A DNA stretch of 64,000 nt, taken from NCBI GenBank assembly GCA_963772065.1, contig CAVYVZ010000008.1, positions 372,001 through 436,000 of the forward strand, given 5' to 3'. Below the pieces are notes generated by a model. That model saw nothing but the letters and a program-made list of their open reading frames with translations, did not search any database and was not told the origin of the DNA. Each line of letters opens with the position of its first letter. The first letter of the stretch is position 1. Made by a program: the position numbers and the translations under genes. Shown in pieces: positions 18,466 through 27,434 of the stretch. Source of the DNA: CAVYVZ01 sp963772065. Lineage in GTDB: Bacteria > Acidobacteriota > Vicinamibacteria > Vicinamibacterales > UBA2999.

Positions 18466-19050
18466 ATGGCTGAGTCGACGCGGACCCCGGATCCCAGTGC
18501 GCATCAGAACGCAGGTCAGAACCCTCCCCGCAGCGTGCTCAACAGGGACGTCCGCCGGTTCGCGCTCTGGACGTATCTCACGCCCCTCATTCTTTTCTTC
18601 GCCGGGGTGGCGATCATCCTGGCGTACTGGGGCACGTCACCGCCACGCCGTGACGCGGTCGAGGGGCCGCGCGTGGCGGGGACCAGCGGCACCGAACGGG
18701 CGCCGAGCGGCACGGATACACCAGGCGGCCACAACCCCGATCGCGCGATCTCGAGGCCGGCTCGTGAAATCGAACGCCGCGGCGGGCGCATCATCACCGC
18801 GCTCGATCAGATATTCGAGGACAACAGCCGCGACGCCATCGGACGCCGCGTCGAGATCGAGAACGTGGATGTGGAGCGCGTCGAGTCGGACACGCTCTTC
18901 TGGATTCGCGACGGCGACCTGCGGATAGCCGTGGTGGCGCCAACCGGCGCGGCGGTGCGCGCCGGACAGTCGGTGAATGTGATCGGCGCCGTGGAGCGAT
19001 CGGGTGAGGGCGTCCGCATACGCAGCTCGCGCGTCGAGCCAAGCCGGTAG
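18466..19050 (+). CDS. Membrane-anchored hypothetical protein
   Basis: A 194-residue protein, with ATG at 18466 and CGGAGG six bases before. One membrane segment (WTYLTPLILFFAGVAIILAY) lies at residues 36-55, with the bulk outside. The soluble part ends in a compact domain, DAIGRRVEIENVDVERVESD, LRIAVVAPTGAAV, VNVIGAVERSG, that reads like an OB fold. Similar wording (KRVEIVGTLE) occurs in the secreted protein at 16391, so the two may be related. The function is unknown. Confidence 0.65.
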   Translation: MAESTRTPDPSAHQNAGQNPPRSVLNRDVRRFALWTYLTPLILFFAGVAIILAYWGTSPPRRDAVEGPRVAGTSGTERAPSGTDTPGGHNPDRAISRPAREIERRGGRIITALDQIFEDNSRDAIGRRVEIENVDVERVESDTLFWIRDGDLRIAVVAPTGAAVRAGQSVNVIGAVERSGEGVRIRSSRVEPSR

Positions 19051-19107
19051 CGACGGCAGACTACTCGCAGACTACACAGACGGCCCGCGGCATGAAACAC
19101 TTGGGCC

Positions 19108-19848
19108 GTGGACGATCCTCTCGCCTTCCTGTTGCTGATCGCCGCGGGTCTCGTCGCCAGCATCGTGAACGTCGTGGCGGCCGGCGGCTCCTTTCTCACG
19201 CTGCCGATTCTGATCTTCCTCGGCCTGCCCAGCGTCGTCGCCAACGGCACCAATCGCGTCGGCATTCTGATGCAGAACGCGAGCGCGATCTGGGGGTTCC
19301 ACAACGCGCGCGTCCTCGATTGGCGTTGGGCGCTCACGGCAAGTGTGCCGGCTCTCGTGGGCGCGGCTCTCGGCTCATGGGCCGCGCTGTACGTCGGCGA
19401 CGAGCTGTTCCGCCGCATTCTGGCGATCACGATGGTGGTCATCACGCTCGCGACGCTCTTCGCCCCCGATCCACGCCCCGATACTGCCGCACGGTCGTCG
19501 CAATCGTGGTTGGTCGCCGCCGGATTCCTGCTCGTCGGAATCTACGGCGGCTTTCTTCAGGCCGGCGTCGGATTCCTGATTCTCGCGATCACCACGTGGT
19601 CGGGGATCGACCTCGTGCGAGGCAATGCGATCAAGGTGGTCAGCGTGCTGCTGTTCACGGTTCTCTCGCTGGCCATCTTTGCGATCAACGGCAGCATTCA
19701 CTGGCCGATGGGAATCGCGCTCGCGATCGGCAACACGCTTGGCGGTCTCATCGGCGTGCGCCTCGCCGTGACCAAGGGACACCGATGGCTCAAGGGGGTC
19801 GTCACCGCGACCATCATCGTGTTTGCGATTCGGCTGTGGTTCGAATGA
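19108..19848 (+). CDS. TSUP (TauE/SafE) family permease
   Basis: A 246-residue inner-membrane protein with about eight hydrophobic segments. The two half-repeats carry the family pattern: AGGSFLTLPILIFLGLPSVV and AGVGFLILAITTWSGIDLVR, with NGTNRVGIL and GNAIKVVSVLL after them. TSUP proteins move sulfite, sulfonates or related anions; the substrate here cannot be told. It starts with GTG. Confidence 0.9.
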   Translation: MDDPLAFLLLIAAGLVASIVNVVAAGGSFLTLPILIFLGLPSVVANGTNRVGILMQNASAIWGFHNARVLDWRWALTASVPALVGAALGSWAALYVGDELFRRILAITMVVITLATLFAPDPRPDTAARSSQSWLVAAGFLLVGIYGGFLQAGVGFLILAITTWSGIDLVRGNAIKVVSVLLFTVLSLAIFAINGSIHWPMGIALAIGNTLGGLIGVRLAVTKGHRWLKGVVTATIIVFAIRLWFE

Positions 19849-19857
19849 GGCGATCTC

Positions 19858-19962
19858 GAAATTCGTGATTTTTGATTTGTGATTTTTGATTTGTGATTTT
19901 GTGATTCTTGATTGCGATTTTGATTGCGATTTGAAATCACAAATCAAAAATCAAAGATCGCA
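19858..19962. repeat. A/T-rich GATTTTTGATT word repeat
   Basis: Consecutive copies of TGATTTTTGATTTG/TGATTGCGATTT, followed by the complement AAATCACAAATCAAAAATCA, which makes a long imperfect hairpin in an otherwise GC-rich region. It lies between convergent genes. The same word recurs at 28610-28690. Confidence 0.75.
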
Positions 19963-19967
19963 AATTC

Positions 19968-20573
19968 CTAGGCCGCCGTTGCCTGTGACGAGACGCCGAG
20001 CGACAGCGCCGTGCCGGACATCAGCACCATCCAGAGATCGAGCGCGCCGGCGCAGCCTTCCCACGGCTGGAGGCGCGTGTGCGTCCGCGGCAGCGCCGCG
20101 ATCGTCGCGTGCGGGACGAAGACGTGCGGATGGCCAGCGACGTCGGGAAGCACGCACGCGACATCCACATCACGTGTGAGCACCGGGAGGTTGGGGCTGG
20201 GCCGTGACGCGGCGTCGCGCAGCGCCTTGCGGATGTCGATCGCCAGATACTGCTCTTCGCTGCCGGTGCCTCCCCGAGCGATGCAGAACGTCGGAAGCGT
20301 CGTGTCTTCGCGCGATCCGGGGTCCGCCCACGCATAGCACGCACCGGCCTTCAGCACCGCCAGCAGCACCACGGCAAGGTCCGTGGTTCGCGGCATCCGG
20401 ACGAGGGCGAGCGATCCGCGCGCGAGTCCGCTTTCGCGGAGTCGCCGAGCGAGCGAGTTGGCCACTTGATTGAGCTCGCGGTACGTCGCGACCTTTGCTC
20501 CGTCGACAATGGCCAGGGCATCGGGCATTGTGGATGCGCGACGTTCCACGAGGCGATGAACGGCGTCAGTCAC
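19968..20573 (-). CDS. Truncated, degenerate adenylation-domain protein
   Basis: A 201-residue frame with the N-terminal half of an adenylate-forming (AMP-binding) domain: YRELNQVANSLARRLRESGL, VRMPRTTDLAVVLLAVLKAG and ACYAWADPG. Where the family has the phosphate loop TSGSTG.PKG, this protein has LPDVAGHPHVFVPHATI, so the loop is lost. It stops after about 200 residues, long before the ATP and carrier sites. It cannot be an active ligase; it may be a pseudogene or a protein with another role. GTG start; its upstream neighbour ends 3 bases earlier. Confidence 0.62.
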   Translation of the reverse strand: MTDAVHRLVERRASTMPDALAIVDGAKVATYRELNQVANSLARRLRESGLARGSLALVRMPRTTDLAVVLLAVLKAGACYAWADPGSREDTTLPTFCIARGGTGSEEQYLAIDIRKALRDAASRPSPNLPVLTRDVDVACVLPDVAGHPHVFVPHATIAALPRTHTRLQPWEGCAGALDLWMVLMSGTALSLGVSSQATAA

Positions 20574-20576
20574 TAC

Positions 20577-20798
20577 CTACGCCTTCAGCAAACGCTCGGC
20601 CACACGCTCGAGCCGGCCCGGATGATCGACCTGGTCCTTCACGGCGGTGACAAAAGTCGCTACGTCCGAGGCCCGGTTGAGTTGGTCGGGCTCCACCCGA
20701 ACTCCAAAACGCTGTTCGAGCAATGACAACAATTGCTGCGGATCTCGTCGCCAGTAGTTGGCCACGAGCGTCTCGAACGGTGTTTTCCCGCGAGTCAT
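20577..20798 (-). CDS. Small protein upstream of the pseudo-adenylation gene
   Basis: 73 residues, with ATG at 20798 and GGAGGG seven bases before. Helical pattern: NYWRRDPQQLLSLLEQRFGV, RVEPDQLNRASDVATFVTAV. The length and helix spacing recall acyl-carrier proteins, and the gene is translationally close to the adenylation-like frame, but there is no Ser in a D/G-S-L attachment motif. The function is unknown. Confidence 0.55.
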   Translation of the reverse strand: MTRGKTPFETLVANYWRRDPQQLLSLLEQRFGVRVEPDQLNRASDVATFVTAVKDQVDHPGRLERVAERLLKA

Positions 20799-20898
20799 AA
20801 ATCACCCTCCGATGCAACGTATGGCCGGGGTGCAAGAGCCGAGCCCGCGGAAGCTCAGCTTCGACCGTGCGCGTATTCGAGAAATAGCGTGAGGGTGT

Positions 20899-21276
20899 TC
20901 AATCGCGAGACTTGTCGAGGACGTCTTCGATGGCGTGGAGCAGGCGATCGGGAGTGCACGGCTTTTCGAGCATGACGTCGCATCCCGCTTCGCGCACGCC
21001 CTCGGTGGGATTGCCGGTTACGGCAATGATCGGAACATCGCGCGTCGGCGGTTCGGCGCGAAGACGCCTCGAAAGCTCGAGCCCGTCCATGCCGGGCATC
21101 CAGATGTCAGTGACGACGACATCGGGCGTCTGCTCGCGGACGCGCTGGAGTGCGCGAAACCCCGTGGGCGCCTCGGTGACGCGCAATCCCGAGTAGCTGA
21201 GGTACTCGGAATACATCTCGCGCGTATCCGTATCGTCCTCGACGAGGAGGACGAGTGGCGCCTCCTTTTTGTGCAT
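20899..21276 (-). CDS. Stand-alone receiver-domain response regulator
   Basis: 125 residues, ATG at 21276. A single CheY-like domain: acidic pair in LLVEDDTDTRE, phospho-acceptor Asp57 in VVVTDIWMPGMDG, Thr in IIAVTGNP, Lys in VMLEKPC. No output domain and no adjacent kinase. The upstream in-frame extension is Arg/Pro-rich and overlaps the next gene, so it is rejected. Confidence 0.85.
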   Translation of the reverse strand: MHKKEAPLVLLVEDDTDTREMYSEYLSYSGLRVTEAPTGFRALQRVREQTPDVVVTDIWMPGMDGLELSRRLRAEPPTRDVPIIAVTGNPTEGVREAGCDVMLEKPCTPDRLLHAIEDVLDKSRD

Positions 21277-21314
21277 CGCGAGACTGTCAAGCAAAACCGG
21301 CTCCCACGTCGCGC

Positions 21315-21821
21315 TCAGCGGGAACACAGCGAGCGAAAGTCTGGCCGATCGGCGGTGGTCCGGTGCCGAAACGCCCGCATGACCCGGCCCCGGTGAATCA
21401 GGAATGCGCCCGGCATGCGGCGTACGTCGGCGCCCGTCCATCCTGCGCCCTGCCGTTTCACCAGCGCCGTAACGAGCCATCGCCAGACTACGCGCGGCCC
21501 CACCAGCTGGCTGATGCGGCCGCGGCTCAGGCCGCACGATTCATAGACCTCCGCGGACGGATCGCTGATCGTCGGCACGTCCCCGAGGCCGTAGCGCCGC
21601 AGCAGCGGCTCGGCGACCGGACGCGGCTCGAGGTGCACGATCATCACACGCGTGCCGCTCGCTTCGATCGCGCCGCGCTGATCGCGCAAGTCGGCCAGCG
21701 CCTGGCGCGAGAACGCGCATCCCAGATGACGCAGGCACACCAGCAGGAGCGGACGTTCCGCCGAGAGCGACTGCACCATCTGGTGATCGATCACGTGAGC
21801 GGTGAGGATCGATGCGTTCAT
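21315..21821 (-). CDS. AhpC/TSA-like redoxin
   Basis: About 168 residues with a thioredoxin-like fold: PLLLVCLRHLGCAFSRQALA carries the CLRHLGC motif of the peroxiredoxin-like AhpC/TSA-2 (SelL-related) group, where RH.GC..(C/S) is typical. RVMIVHLEPR and DVPTISDPSAEVYESCG follow, and then PGAFLIHRGRVMRAFRHRTT. It is probably a cytoplasmic thiol oxidoreductase of unknown substrate. An ATG at 21878 would add 19 residues without a domain, so the start is uncertain. Confidence 0.75.
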   Translation of the reverse strand: MNASILTAHVIDHQMVQSLSAERPLLLVCLRHLGCAFSRQALADLRDQRGAIEASGTRVMIVHLEPRPVAEPLLRRYGLGDVPTISDPSAEVYESCGLSRGRISQLVGPRVVWRWLVTALVKRQGAGWTGADVRRMPGAFLIHRGRVMRAFRHRTTADRPDFRSLCSR

Positions 21822-21935
21822 CGGCTCAGCGCCGTCCCCGCCGCTCGTGCAGATTGGTGCAGCGGGCTCCAGCGGCATCACGCGATTGTAGCGTCAGCGG
21901 TCGCATGCACGGTTTTGAGTTAGACTTTCCATTCC

Positions 21936-22619
21936 GTGTCTTCGGAGATTGTGATCATCGGAGCGGCGCAGCATCTGTCTGCGCTGCAGGAGCGTCCGGA
22001 GTTTGCGAACGCGCAGACGTTCGCCGATTCCGACGCGCTGCGCGCGCTCGACGTGATCAGCCGCGACCAGCCGTCGGTGGTGGCGCTCGAGCGGCTCTTT
22101 GCCGCCACATCGCGCGGCGCGGCGCTCATCAACCGGATCAAGGCCGACCCGGCGCTTGCCTCGTGCGAGATCCGCATCGTCGCCCATGACAGCAACTACA
22201 CGCGGGTGTCGCCCCGCAGGCCGGTGGATCCGGGTGCCGCTCCACCCGTGGCGGTCGAAGAGCCGCCCGCGCCGGCACCGGCGGCGCCGAACCTCGATTG
22301 GCGAGGCACGCGGCGCGCGCCGCGCTTCAAGATGCTGGATGGCCTCGAGGTGACGGTCGACGGCAAGCCGGCGATTCTGATGGACCTCTCGTCAATCGGC
22401 GCGATGGTGATCTCACCCACCACGCTGAAGCCGAATCAGCGCATCCGGATGTCGCTCCCGCAGCAGCCCCGTCCGATCCGCTTCAGCGCCGGCGTGGCCT
22501 GGGCCGCGTTCGAGATGCCGAAGGGCAGCCCCGCCCCGCAGTACCGCGCGGGCATCGAGTTCTTCGATGCGGACGCGGATGCGGTGCTGAAGTTTATTGA
22601 AAAGAAGAAGAAGGCTTAG
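21936..22619 (+). CDS. PilZ domain protein with receiver-like N terminus
   Basis: 227 residues from GTG. Residues 1-90 resemble a receiver domain without the phospho-Asp (IVIIGAAQHLSAL, DVISRDQPSVVALER, CEIRIVAHD). A Pro/Ala linker leads to a PilZ domain: RRAPRFKMLDGLEVTVDGKP, ILMDLSSIGAMVIS, IRFSAGVAWAAFE, YRAGIEFFD. The RR...R and D.S..G pattern fits c-di-GMP binding (D.S..GAMV here). Likely a c-di-GMP effector for surface behaviour (inference). Confidence 0.85.
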   Translation: MSSEIVIIGAAQHLSALQERPEFANAQTFADSDALRALDVISRDQPSVVALERLFAATSRGAALINRIKADPALASCEIRIVAHDSNYTRVSPRRPVDPGAAPPVAVEEPPAPAPAAPNLDWRGTRRAPRFKMLDGLEVTVDGKPAILMDLSSIGAMVISPTTLKPNQRIRMSLPQQPRPIRFSAGVAWAAFEMPKGSPAPQYRAGIEFFDADADAVLKFIEKKKKA

Positions 22620-22711
22620 GGCTCAAGGCTTAAGCCCAAGGGCCTTGACGGCCTAAGCCGACAAGGCCATAAGCCGTAAGCCCTAAGCCTTAAGCCCTAA
22701 GGCTTAAGCCA
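22617..22711. repeat. GGCTTAAGCC palindromic word repeat spanning two stop codons
   Basis: At least eight variants of the word CTTAAGCC/GGCTTAAG/CCTAAGCC lie head to tail and head to head between the PilZ gene and purA. The array begins at the PilZ stop (AAGGCTTAG) and runs into the last codons of purA (complement of CTTAAGCC), so both coding ends are written in the repeat word. Confidence 0.75.
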
Positions 22712-23998
22712 TCGTTCCACCGCCGAGTCCTTCACGACAATCGTTTCGTTGCGGTCGGATCCGGTCGAGATGATCCCGCAGCGAACGCCGGTCACCTCCT
22801 CGAGACGCTGCACGTAGCGCCGGGCGTTGGCCGGCAGCTTCGCCTCGTCGGTGACGCCGCGCGTCGGCTCGGACCAGCCCGGGAGGGTTTCGTACCGAGG
22901 CTCCCCCGCCGAGAGGAGCCGGAGGTCGGCAGGAAACTCGGAGATGACGCCCGACCGCGTCGCGTAGCCGACGCAGATCTTCACCTCGGGCAAGCCGTCG
23001 AGGACGTCGAGCTTCGTGAGGGCCAGCGCATCGAGGCCATTGATGCGTGCGGAGTAACGGACGACGACCGCATCGAACCAACCGCACCGGCGCGGCCGGC
23101 CGGTTGACGCACCGTATTCCTGGCCGCTCTCGCGCAGCCGATCGGCGAGCGCGCCGGAGAGCTCCGTGGGCAGCGGGCCCTCCCCCACTCGCGTGGTGTA
23201 CGCCTTCGCCACGCCCAGGACGCCATGGATCGCCCGCGGCGGGACGCCGAGTCCCGTGCAGATGCCTCCAACCGATGCATTCGACGAGGTGACGAAGGGA
23301 TAGGTCCCGTGATCGATGTCGAGGTGCGTCGCCTGGGCGCCCTCGAACATGATGCGCTTCCCTTCGGCCATGTTGTTCGAGAGGTACAACGACACATCGG
23401 ACACCCACGGCCGGATCCGCTCTCCGTACTCGAGGAGCTGGTCCAGCACCGGCTGCCACTCCAGCGTCGTCTCCTTGATCATGTGGTTGCGCGCGCTCAC
23501 GTTCTCTCGCACTTCGTGCGCGAGCGCGTCGCGATCGCCGAGGAGGTCGCAGACGCGGATGCCGCGGCGACCGATCTTGTCCTCATAGGCGGGGCCGATG
23601 CCGCGCGACGTCGTGCCGATCTTCCGCTCGCCGCGCCGCGCTTCGGAGAGCACGTCGAGCTCGCGATGGTACGGCAGGATCAGATGCGCCTTTTCGCTCA
23701 CGAGCAGGCGTCCATCGACGTCGATCCCCAGCCGGGCCAGCTCCTCGACCTCCTTGAAGAGCGCCAGCGGATCGATCACCACCCCGTTGCCGATGACGCA
23801 TGCCACGCCCGGGTGCAGGATCCCCGAGGGAATCAGGTGCAGGACGAACTTCTTGCCTTGCACGTAGACCGTATGGCCGGCATTGTGCCCGCCCTGATAC
23901 CGCGCGACGGTCGAGAAGTGCGGCGTGAGCAGGTCGACGATCTTGCCTTTGCCTTCGTCGCCCCATTGCGCGCCCAGCACCGCGATGTTTCCTGACAT
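22697..23998 (-). CDS. purA: Adenylosuccinate synthetase
   Basis: 433 residues. Joins IMP and aspartate using GTP in the first committed step to AMP. The GTP loop is GDEGKGK at residues 13-19. Also seen are ARYQGGHNAGHTVYVQGKKF, the IMP-site GTTSRGIGPAYEDK, GAQATHLDIDHGTYPFVTSS, and TGRPRRCGWFDAV. Full family length and intact frame. Starts with ATG. Divergent from hutH. Confidence 0.98.
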   Translation of the reverse strand: MSGNIAVLGAQWGDEGKGKIVDLLTPHFSTVARYQGGHNAGHTVYVQGKKFVLHLIPSGILHPGVACVIGNGVVIDPLALFKEVEELARLGIDVDGRLLVSEKAHLILPYHRELDVLSEARRGERKIGTTSRGIGPAYEDKIGRRGIRVCDLLGDRDALAHEVRENVSARNHMIKETTLEWQPVLDQLLEYGERIRPWVSDVSLYLSNNMAEGKRIMFEGAQATHLDIDHGTYPFVTSSNASVGGICTGLGVPPRAIHGVLGVAKAYTTRVGEGPLPTELSGALADRLRESGQEYGASTGRPRRCGWFDAVVVRYSARINGLDALALTKLDVLDGLPEVKICVGYATRSGVISEFPADLRLLSAGEPRYETLPGWSEPTRGVTDEAKLPANARRYVQRLEEVTGVRCGIISTGSDRNETIVVKDSAVERWLKP

Positions 23999-24019
23999 GC
24001 AGCCGTCTATCGTAGCTCA

Positions 24020-24104
24020 CTCTCGTGGTTCGTAGTTCGTGGGTTGTTGGTTTTGTCTAGAGGCGACCCACGGACTACGGACTACGGACTACGGACTACG
24101 GATA
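24020..24104. repeat. GGACTAC tandem and inverted repeat
   Basis: Four direct copies of GGACTAC (24072-24099), preceded by an inverted, imperfect version (GTGGTTCGTAGTTCGTGGG). It lies between the divergent starts of purA and hutH, so promoters of one or both genes must run through or beside it. Confidence 0.7.
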
Positions 24105-24119
24105 TGATCGCAATGCTCC

Positions 24120-25661
24120 ATGATCGTCCTTGATGGCCACTCGCTGACGCTCGAGCAGATGATCGCGATCGCGCAGGGCTTCGAGCCGGTGGGGGTCGCG
24201 AACGCGGCGCTGGATCGCGTGCACGCGTCGCGGAAGGTCGTCGATCGATTCGCGCGGGGTGATGCGCCGGTCTACGGGATCAACACGGGCTTTGGATCGT
24301 TCGCGGAGGTCCGCATTCCGGCCGACTCCCTCGACACGCTGCAGGTCAACCTGCTGCGGAGCCACGCAGCCGGGGTGGGCGAGCCGCTCTCGATCGCGGC
24401 CGTGCGCGCGACGATGGCGCTCCGGGCGAACGTGCTCGCCAAGGGGTTTTCGGGCGTCGCGCCCGAAACCCTCCAGCACCTCGTCGAGCTGTTGAACCGC
24501 CGCGTCCATCCGGTGGTGCCTTCTCGAGGATCGGTCGGCGCGAGCGGCGACCTCGCGCCGCTCGCCCACCTGGGCCTGGTGCTCATCGGCGAAGGCGAAG
24601 CGTGGACCGACGCGGGAGCGCGTGAAACCGGGGCGGCGGCCCTCCAGCGCGCCGGGCTGACACCTCTTAACTTACGGCCGAAAGAGGGGTTGGCGCTCAT
24701 CAACGGCACTCAGGCGTCGACCGCGCTCCTCGGGCTGGCGCTGGCGGCGGCGGAGCGCCTCGCGCGCGCCGCGGACATCATCGCGGCGCTGAGCATCGAC
24801 GGACTGCGGGGGTCGATGAAGCCGTTCGACCCGCGGATTCACGAGGCGCGCGGCTTCGACGGCCAGCGCGCGTCGGCGGCAAACCTCGCGTCCCTGCTCG
24901 ACGGCAGCCCCCTCAACGCGTCGCACGCCAACTGCGGCCGCGTGCAGGACGCGTACTCCATGCGCTGCGTTCCGCAGGTGCATGGCGCGGCGCGCGAGGC
25001 CTTCCGATTCGTGCGGCAGGTCTTCACCACCGAGGCCAACGCGGCCACGGACAACCCGATGGTGTTCATGGATCGCGCGACCGGCGGCGAGGCAGGTAGC
25101 GGCGACATCGTGTCGGGCGGCAACTTTCACGGCGCGCCGGTGGGGATCGCCGCGGATCTGCTGTGCATCGCGGCGGCGCAGCTCGCCACGATCAGCGAGC
25201 GCCGGTCGGAGCGGCTCGTCAACCCGGCGCTCAGCGGTCTGCCGGCGTTCCTGACGCGGCACGGCGGACAGGAATCCGGCCTGATGATGGCGCAGGTCAC
25301 GGCCGCGGCGCTGGCGTCGGAGCTGAAGACGCTCGCGCATCCGGCGAGCGTCGATACGATTCCGACCTCCGCGAACAAGGAAGATCACGTGAGCATGAGC
25401 ATGGCCGCCGCGCTCAAGGCCGCGCGCGCCGCGGAGCTCGCGTGCGACGTGCTCGCCGTCGAACTGCTGTGCGCGTGTCAGGCGATCGATCTGCTCGCGC
25501 CGCTCACCTCGTCGCCGCCGCTCACGCGCGTGCATGATTTCATTCGAACGCATGTGCCGACGCTCGAGCACGATCGTTCCACGTCGCGCGATCTCGCCGT
25601 GATTTGCAATCTGATCGCCGGCGGCGATCTCGAACGCGCGTGCGCGACGAAAGTCAACTGA
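24120..25661 (+). CDS. hutH: Histidine ammonia-lyase
   Basis: 513 residues. Converts L-histidine to urocanate and ammonia, the first step of histidine breakdown. The self-forming MIO cofactor comes from Ala141-Ser142-Gly143 within GSVGASGDLAPLAH. Also typical are YGINTGFGSF with the catalytic Tyr, QDAYSMRCVPQVHGA and ATDNPMVF. Full length. Followed 86 bases later by hutU, so the two are likely one operon. No hutI, hutG or hutC is seen in the window. Confidence 0.97.
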   Translation: MIVLDGHSLTLEQMIAIAQGFEPVGVANAALDRVHASRKVVDRFARGDAPVYGINTGFGSFAEVRIPADSLDTLQVNLLRSHAAGVGEPLSIAAVRATMALRANVLAKGFSGVAPETLQHLVELLNRRVHPVVPSRGSVGASGDLAPLAHLGLVLIGEGEAWTDAGARETGAAALQRAGLTPLNLRPKEGLALINGTQASTALLGLALAAAERLARAADIIAALSIDGLRGSMKPFDPRIHEARGFDGQRASAANLASLLDGSPLNASHANCGRVQDAYSMRCVPQVHGAAREAFRFVRQVFTTEANAATDNPMVFMDRATGGEAGSGDIVSGGNFHGAPVGIAADLLCIAAAQLATISERRSERLVNPALSGLPAFLTRHGGQESGLMMAQVTAAALASELKTLAHPASVDTIPTSANKEDHVSMSMAAALKAARAAELACDVLAVELLCACQAIDLLAPLTSSPPLTRVHDFIRTHVPTLEHDRSTSRDLAVICNLIAGGDLERACATKVN

Positions 25662-25747
25662 AACTTTTTCTGAAATTCATTTGACAAGCTCACCCGCTGT
25701 TTTTAATTTCTATCCTTCGCTCGACGGATCCTTCCAGCGTTAGATCG

Positions 25748-27409
25748 ATGAACACGTCCACGCGCCTCATCAGAGCGCCTCGCGGCGCAGCGTTGTCCTG
25801 CAAAGGATGGCCGCAGGAAGCCGCGCTCCGCATGCTGATGAACAATCTCGATCCGGACGTCGCCGAGCGACCGGACGAACTCATCGTCTATGGCGGCTCG
25901 GGGAAGGCCGCGCGCAGCTGGGAGGCGTTCGACGCCATCGTGGATGCGCTTCGCCGTCTCGAGCACGACGAGACGCTGCTCGTGCAGTCGGGCAAGCCGG
26001 TGGGCGTGTTCACGACGCATCCCGGCGCGCCCCGTGTGCTGATTTCGAACTCGATGCTCGTACCCGCCTGGGCGACGTGGGAGAACTTCCGCGACCTCGA
26101 GCACCGTGGCCTCACGATGTTCGGCCAGATGACGGCGGGCAGCTGGATTTACATCGGCACGCAGGGCATCCTGCAGGGCACGTACGAGACGTTCGCCGCG
26201 GCGGCCAGGCGTCACTTCGGCGGATCACTCGCCGGCTCGCTCGTGGTCACGGCGGGCCTCGGCGGGATGGGCGGCGCCCAGCCGTTGGCGGCCACGATGA
26301 ACGGCGCGGCCGCGCTCGTCGTGGAGGTCGATCGGACGCGCATCGAGCGGCGGCTCGCGACCCGTTTCCTCGATGAAGCCACGACGAGTCTCGATGACGC
26401 ATTGGCACGCGTGGCGCAGTGGAAGCGCGACCGCACCGCGCGATCGATCGCGCTCGAAGCGAACGCCGCCGACGTGCTGCCGGAGCTGGTGCGCCGCGGC
26501 GTGACACCGGAGGTGCTCACGGACCAGACGTCGGCGCACGACGCGCTCAACGGCTACATCCCGCACGGCATGTCGCTTGCTGAAGCCACAGTTTTGAGAG
26601 AGCGGCAACCGGACGCGTACCTCGCGCGCTCGATGGCGTCGATGGCGCGACATGTGGATGCGATGCTCACGCTTCAGCATCGCGGCGCGGTGACGTTCGA
26701 CTACGGCAACAACATTCGTGCTCAGGCACGCATGGCCGGCATCGCGAATGCGTTTGACATTCCCGGCTTCGTGCCGGAATATGTGCGGCCTCTCTTCTGT
26801 GAAGGCAAAGGTCCATTCCGGTGGGCCGCACTCTCCGGAGATCCTGATGACATTCGCGCAACCGACGATGCCGCGCTCGAGATGTTCGGCGACAATGACG
26901 CGCTCTGCCGCTGGATCCATCTGGCGCGTGAGAAGGTGGCGTTCCAGGGGCTGCCCGCGCGCATCCTCTGGCTCGGGTATGGCGAGCGCGCGCGGTTCGG
27001 GCTGAAGATCAACGAGCTGGTGCGGCGAGGCGTGGTGAAAGCACCCATCGTCATCGGCCGCGATCATCTCGACACCGGTTCGGTGGCGTCGCCGAACCGC
27101 GAAACCGAAGCGATGCGCGACGGCAGCGATGCGATCGCCGACTGGCCCATTCTGAACGCCTTGCTCAACGCGTCCGCGGGAGCCACCTGGGTTTCGGTGC
27201 ATCACGGCGGTGGCGTTGGCATCGGCTACTCGCTCCACGCGGGCATGGTCATCGTGGCCGACGGCTCGCGCGAAGCGGACGACAAACTCCAGCGCGTGCT
27301 GACGTGCGACCCCGGCATCGGCGTCGCCAGGCATGCGGACGCGGGATATCCGGAAGCAATCGCCACGGCTCAGGCGGGCGGCATTCGGATCCCCATGCAG
27401 CGGCGGTAG
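25748..27409 (+). CDS. hutU: Urocanate hydratase
   Basis: 553 residues. Adds water to urocanate to give 4-imidazolone-5-propanoate, using tightly bound NAD+. Family landmarks: YGGSGKAARSWEAFDAIV, LVQSGKPVGVF, GQMTAGSWIYIGTQGILQGT, the Rossmann segment VTAGLGGMGGAQPLA, and YGNNIRAQA. Ends in the conserved HHGGGVGIGYSLHAGMV region. Full length and unbroken. Starts with ATG. Confidence 0.97.
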   Translation: MNTSTRLIRAPRGAALSCKGWPQEAALRMLMNNLDPDVAERPDELIVYGGSGKAARSWEAFDAIVDALRRLEHDETLLVQSGKPVGVFTTHPGAPRVLISNSMLVPAWATWENFRDLEHRGLTMFGQMTAGSWIYIGTQGILQGTYETFAAAARRHFGGSLAGSLVVTAGLGGMGGAQPLAATMNGAAALVVEVDRTRIERRLATRFLDEATTSLDDALARVAQWKRDRTARSIALEANAADVLPELVRRGVTPEVLTDQTSAHDALNGYIPHGMSLAEATVLRERQPDAYLARSMASMARHVDAMLTLQHRGAVTFDYGNNIRAQARMAGIANAFDIPGFVPEYVRPLFCEGKGPFRWAALSGDPDDIRATDDAALEMFGDNDALCRWIHLAREKVAFQGLPARILWLGYGERARFGLKINELVRRGVVKAPIVIGRDHLDTGSVASPNRETEAMRDGSDAIADWPILNALLNASAGATWVSVHHGGGVGIGYSLHAGMVIVADGSREADDKLQRVLTCDPGIGVARHADAGYPEAIATAQAGGIRIPMQRR

Positions 27410-27434
27410 TTCTCACAGGCAAGGGGCGACGGAC

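Noticed and set aside
20577..20798. Acyl carrier protein
   Set aside because: No serine in a D/G-S-L attachment motif; only length and helix spacing fit.
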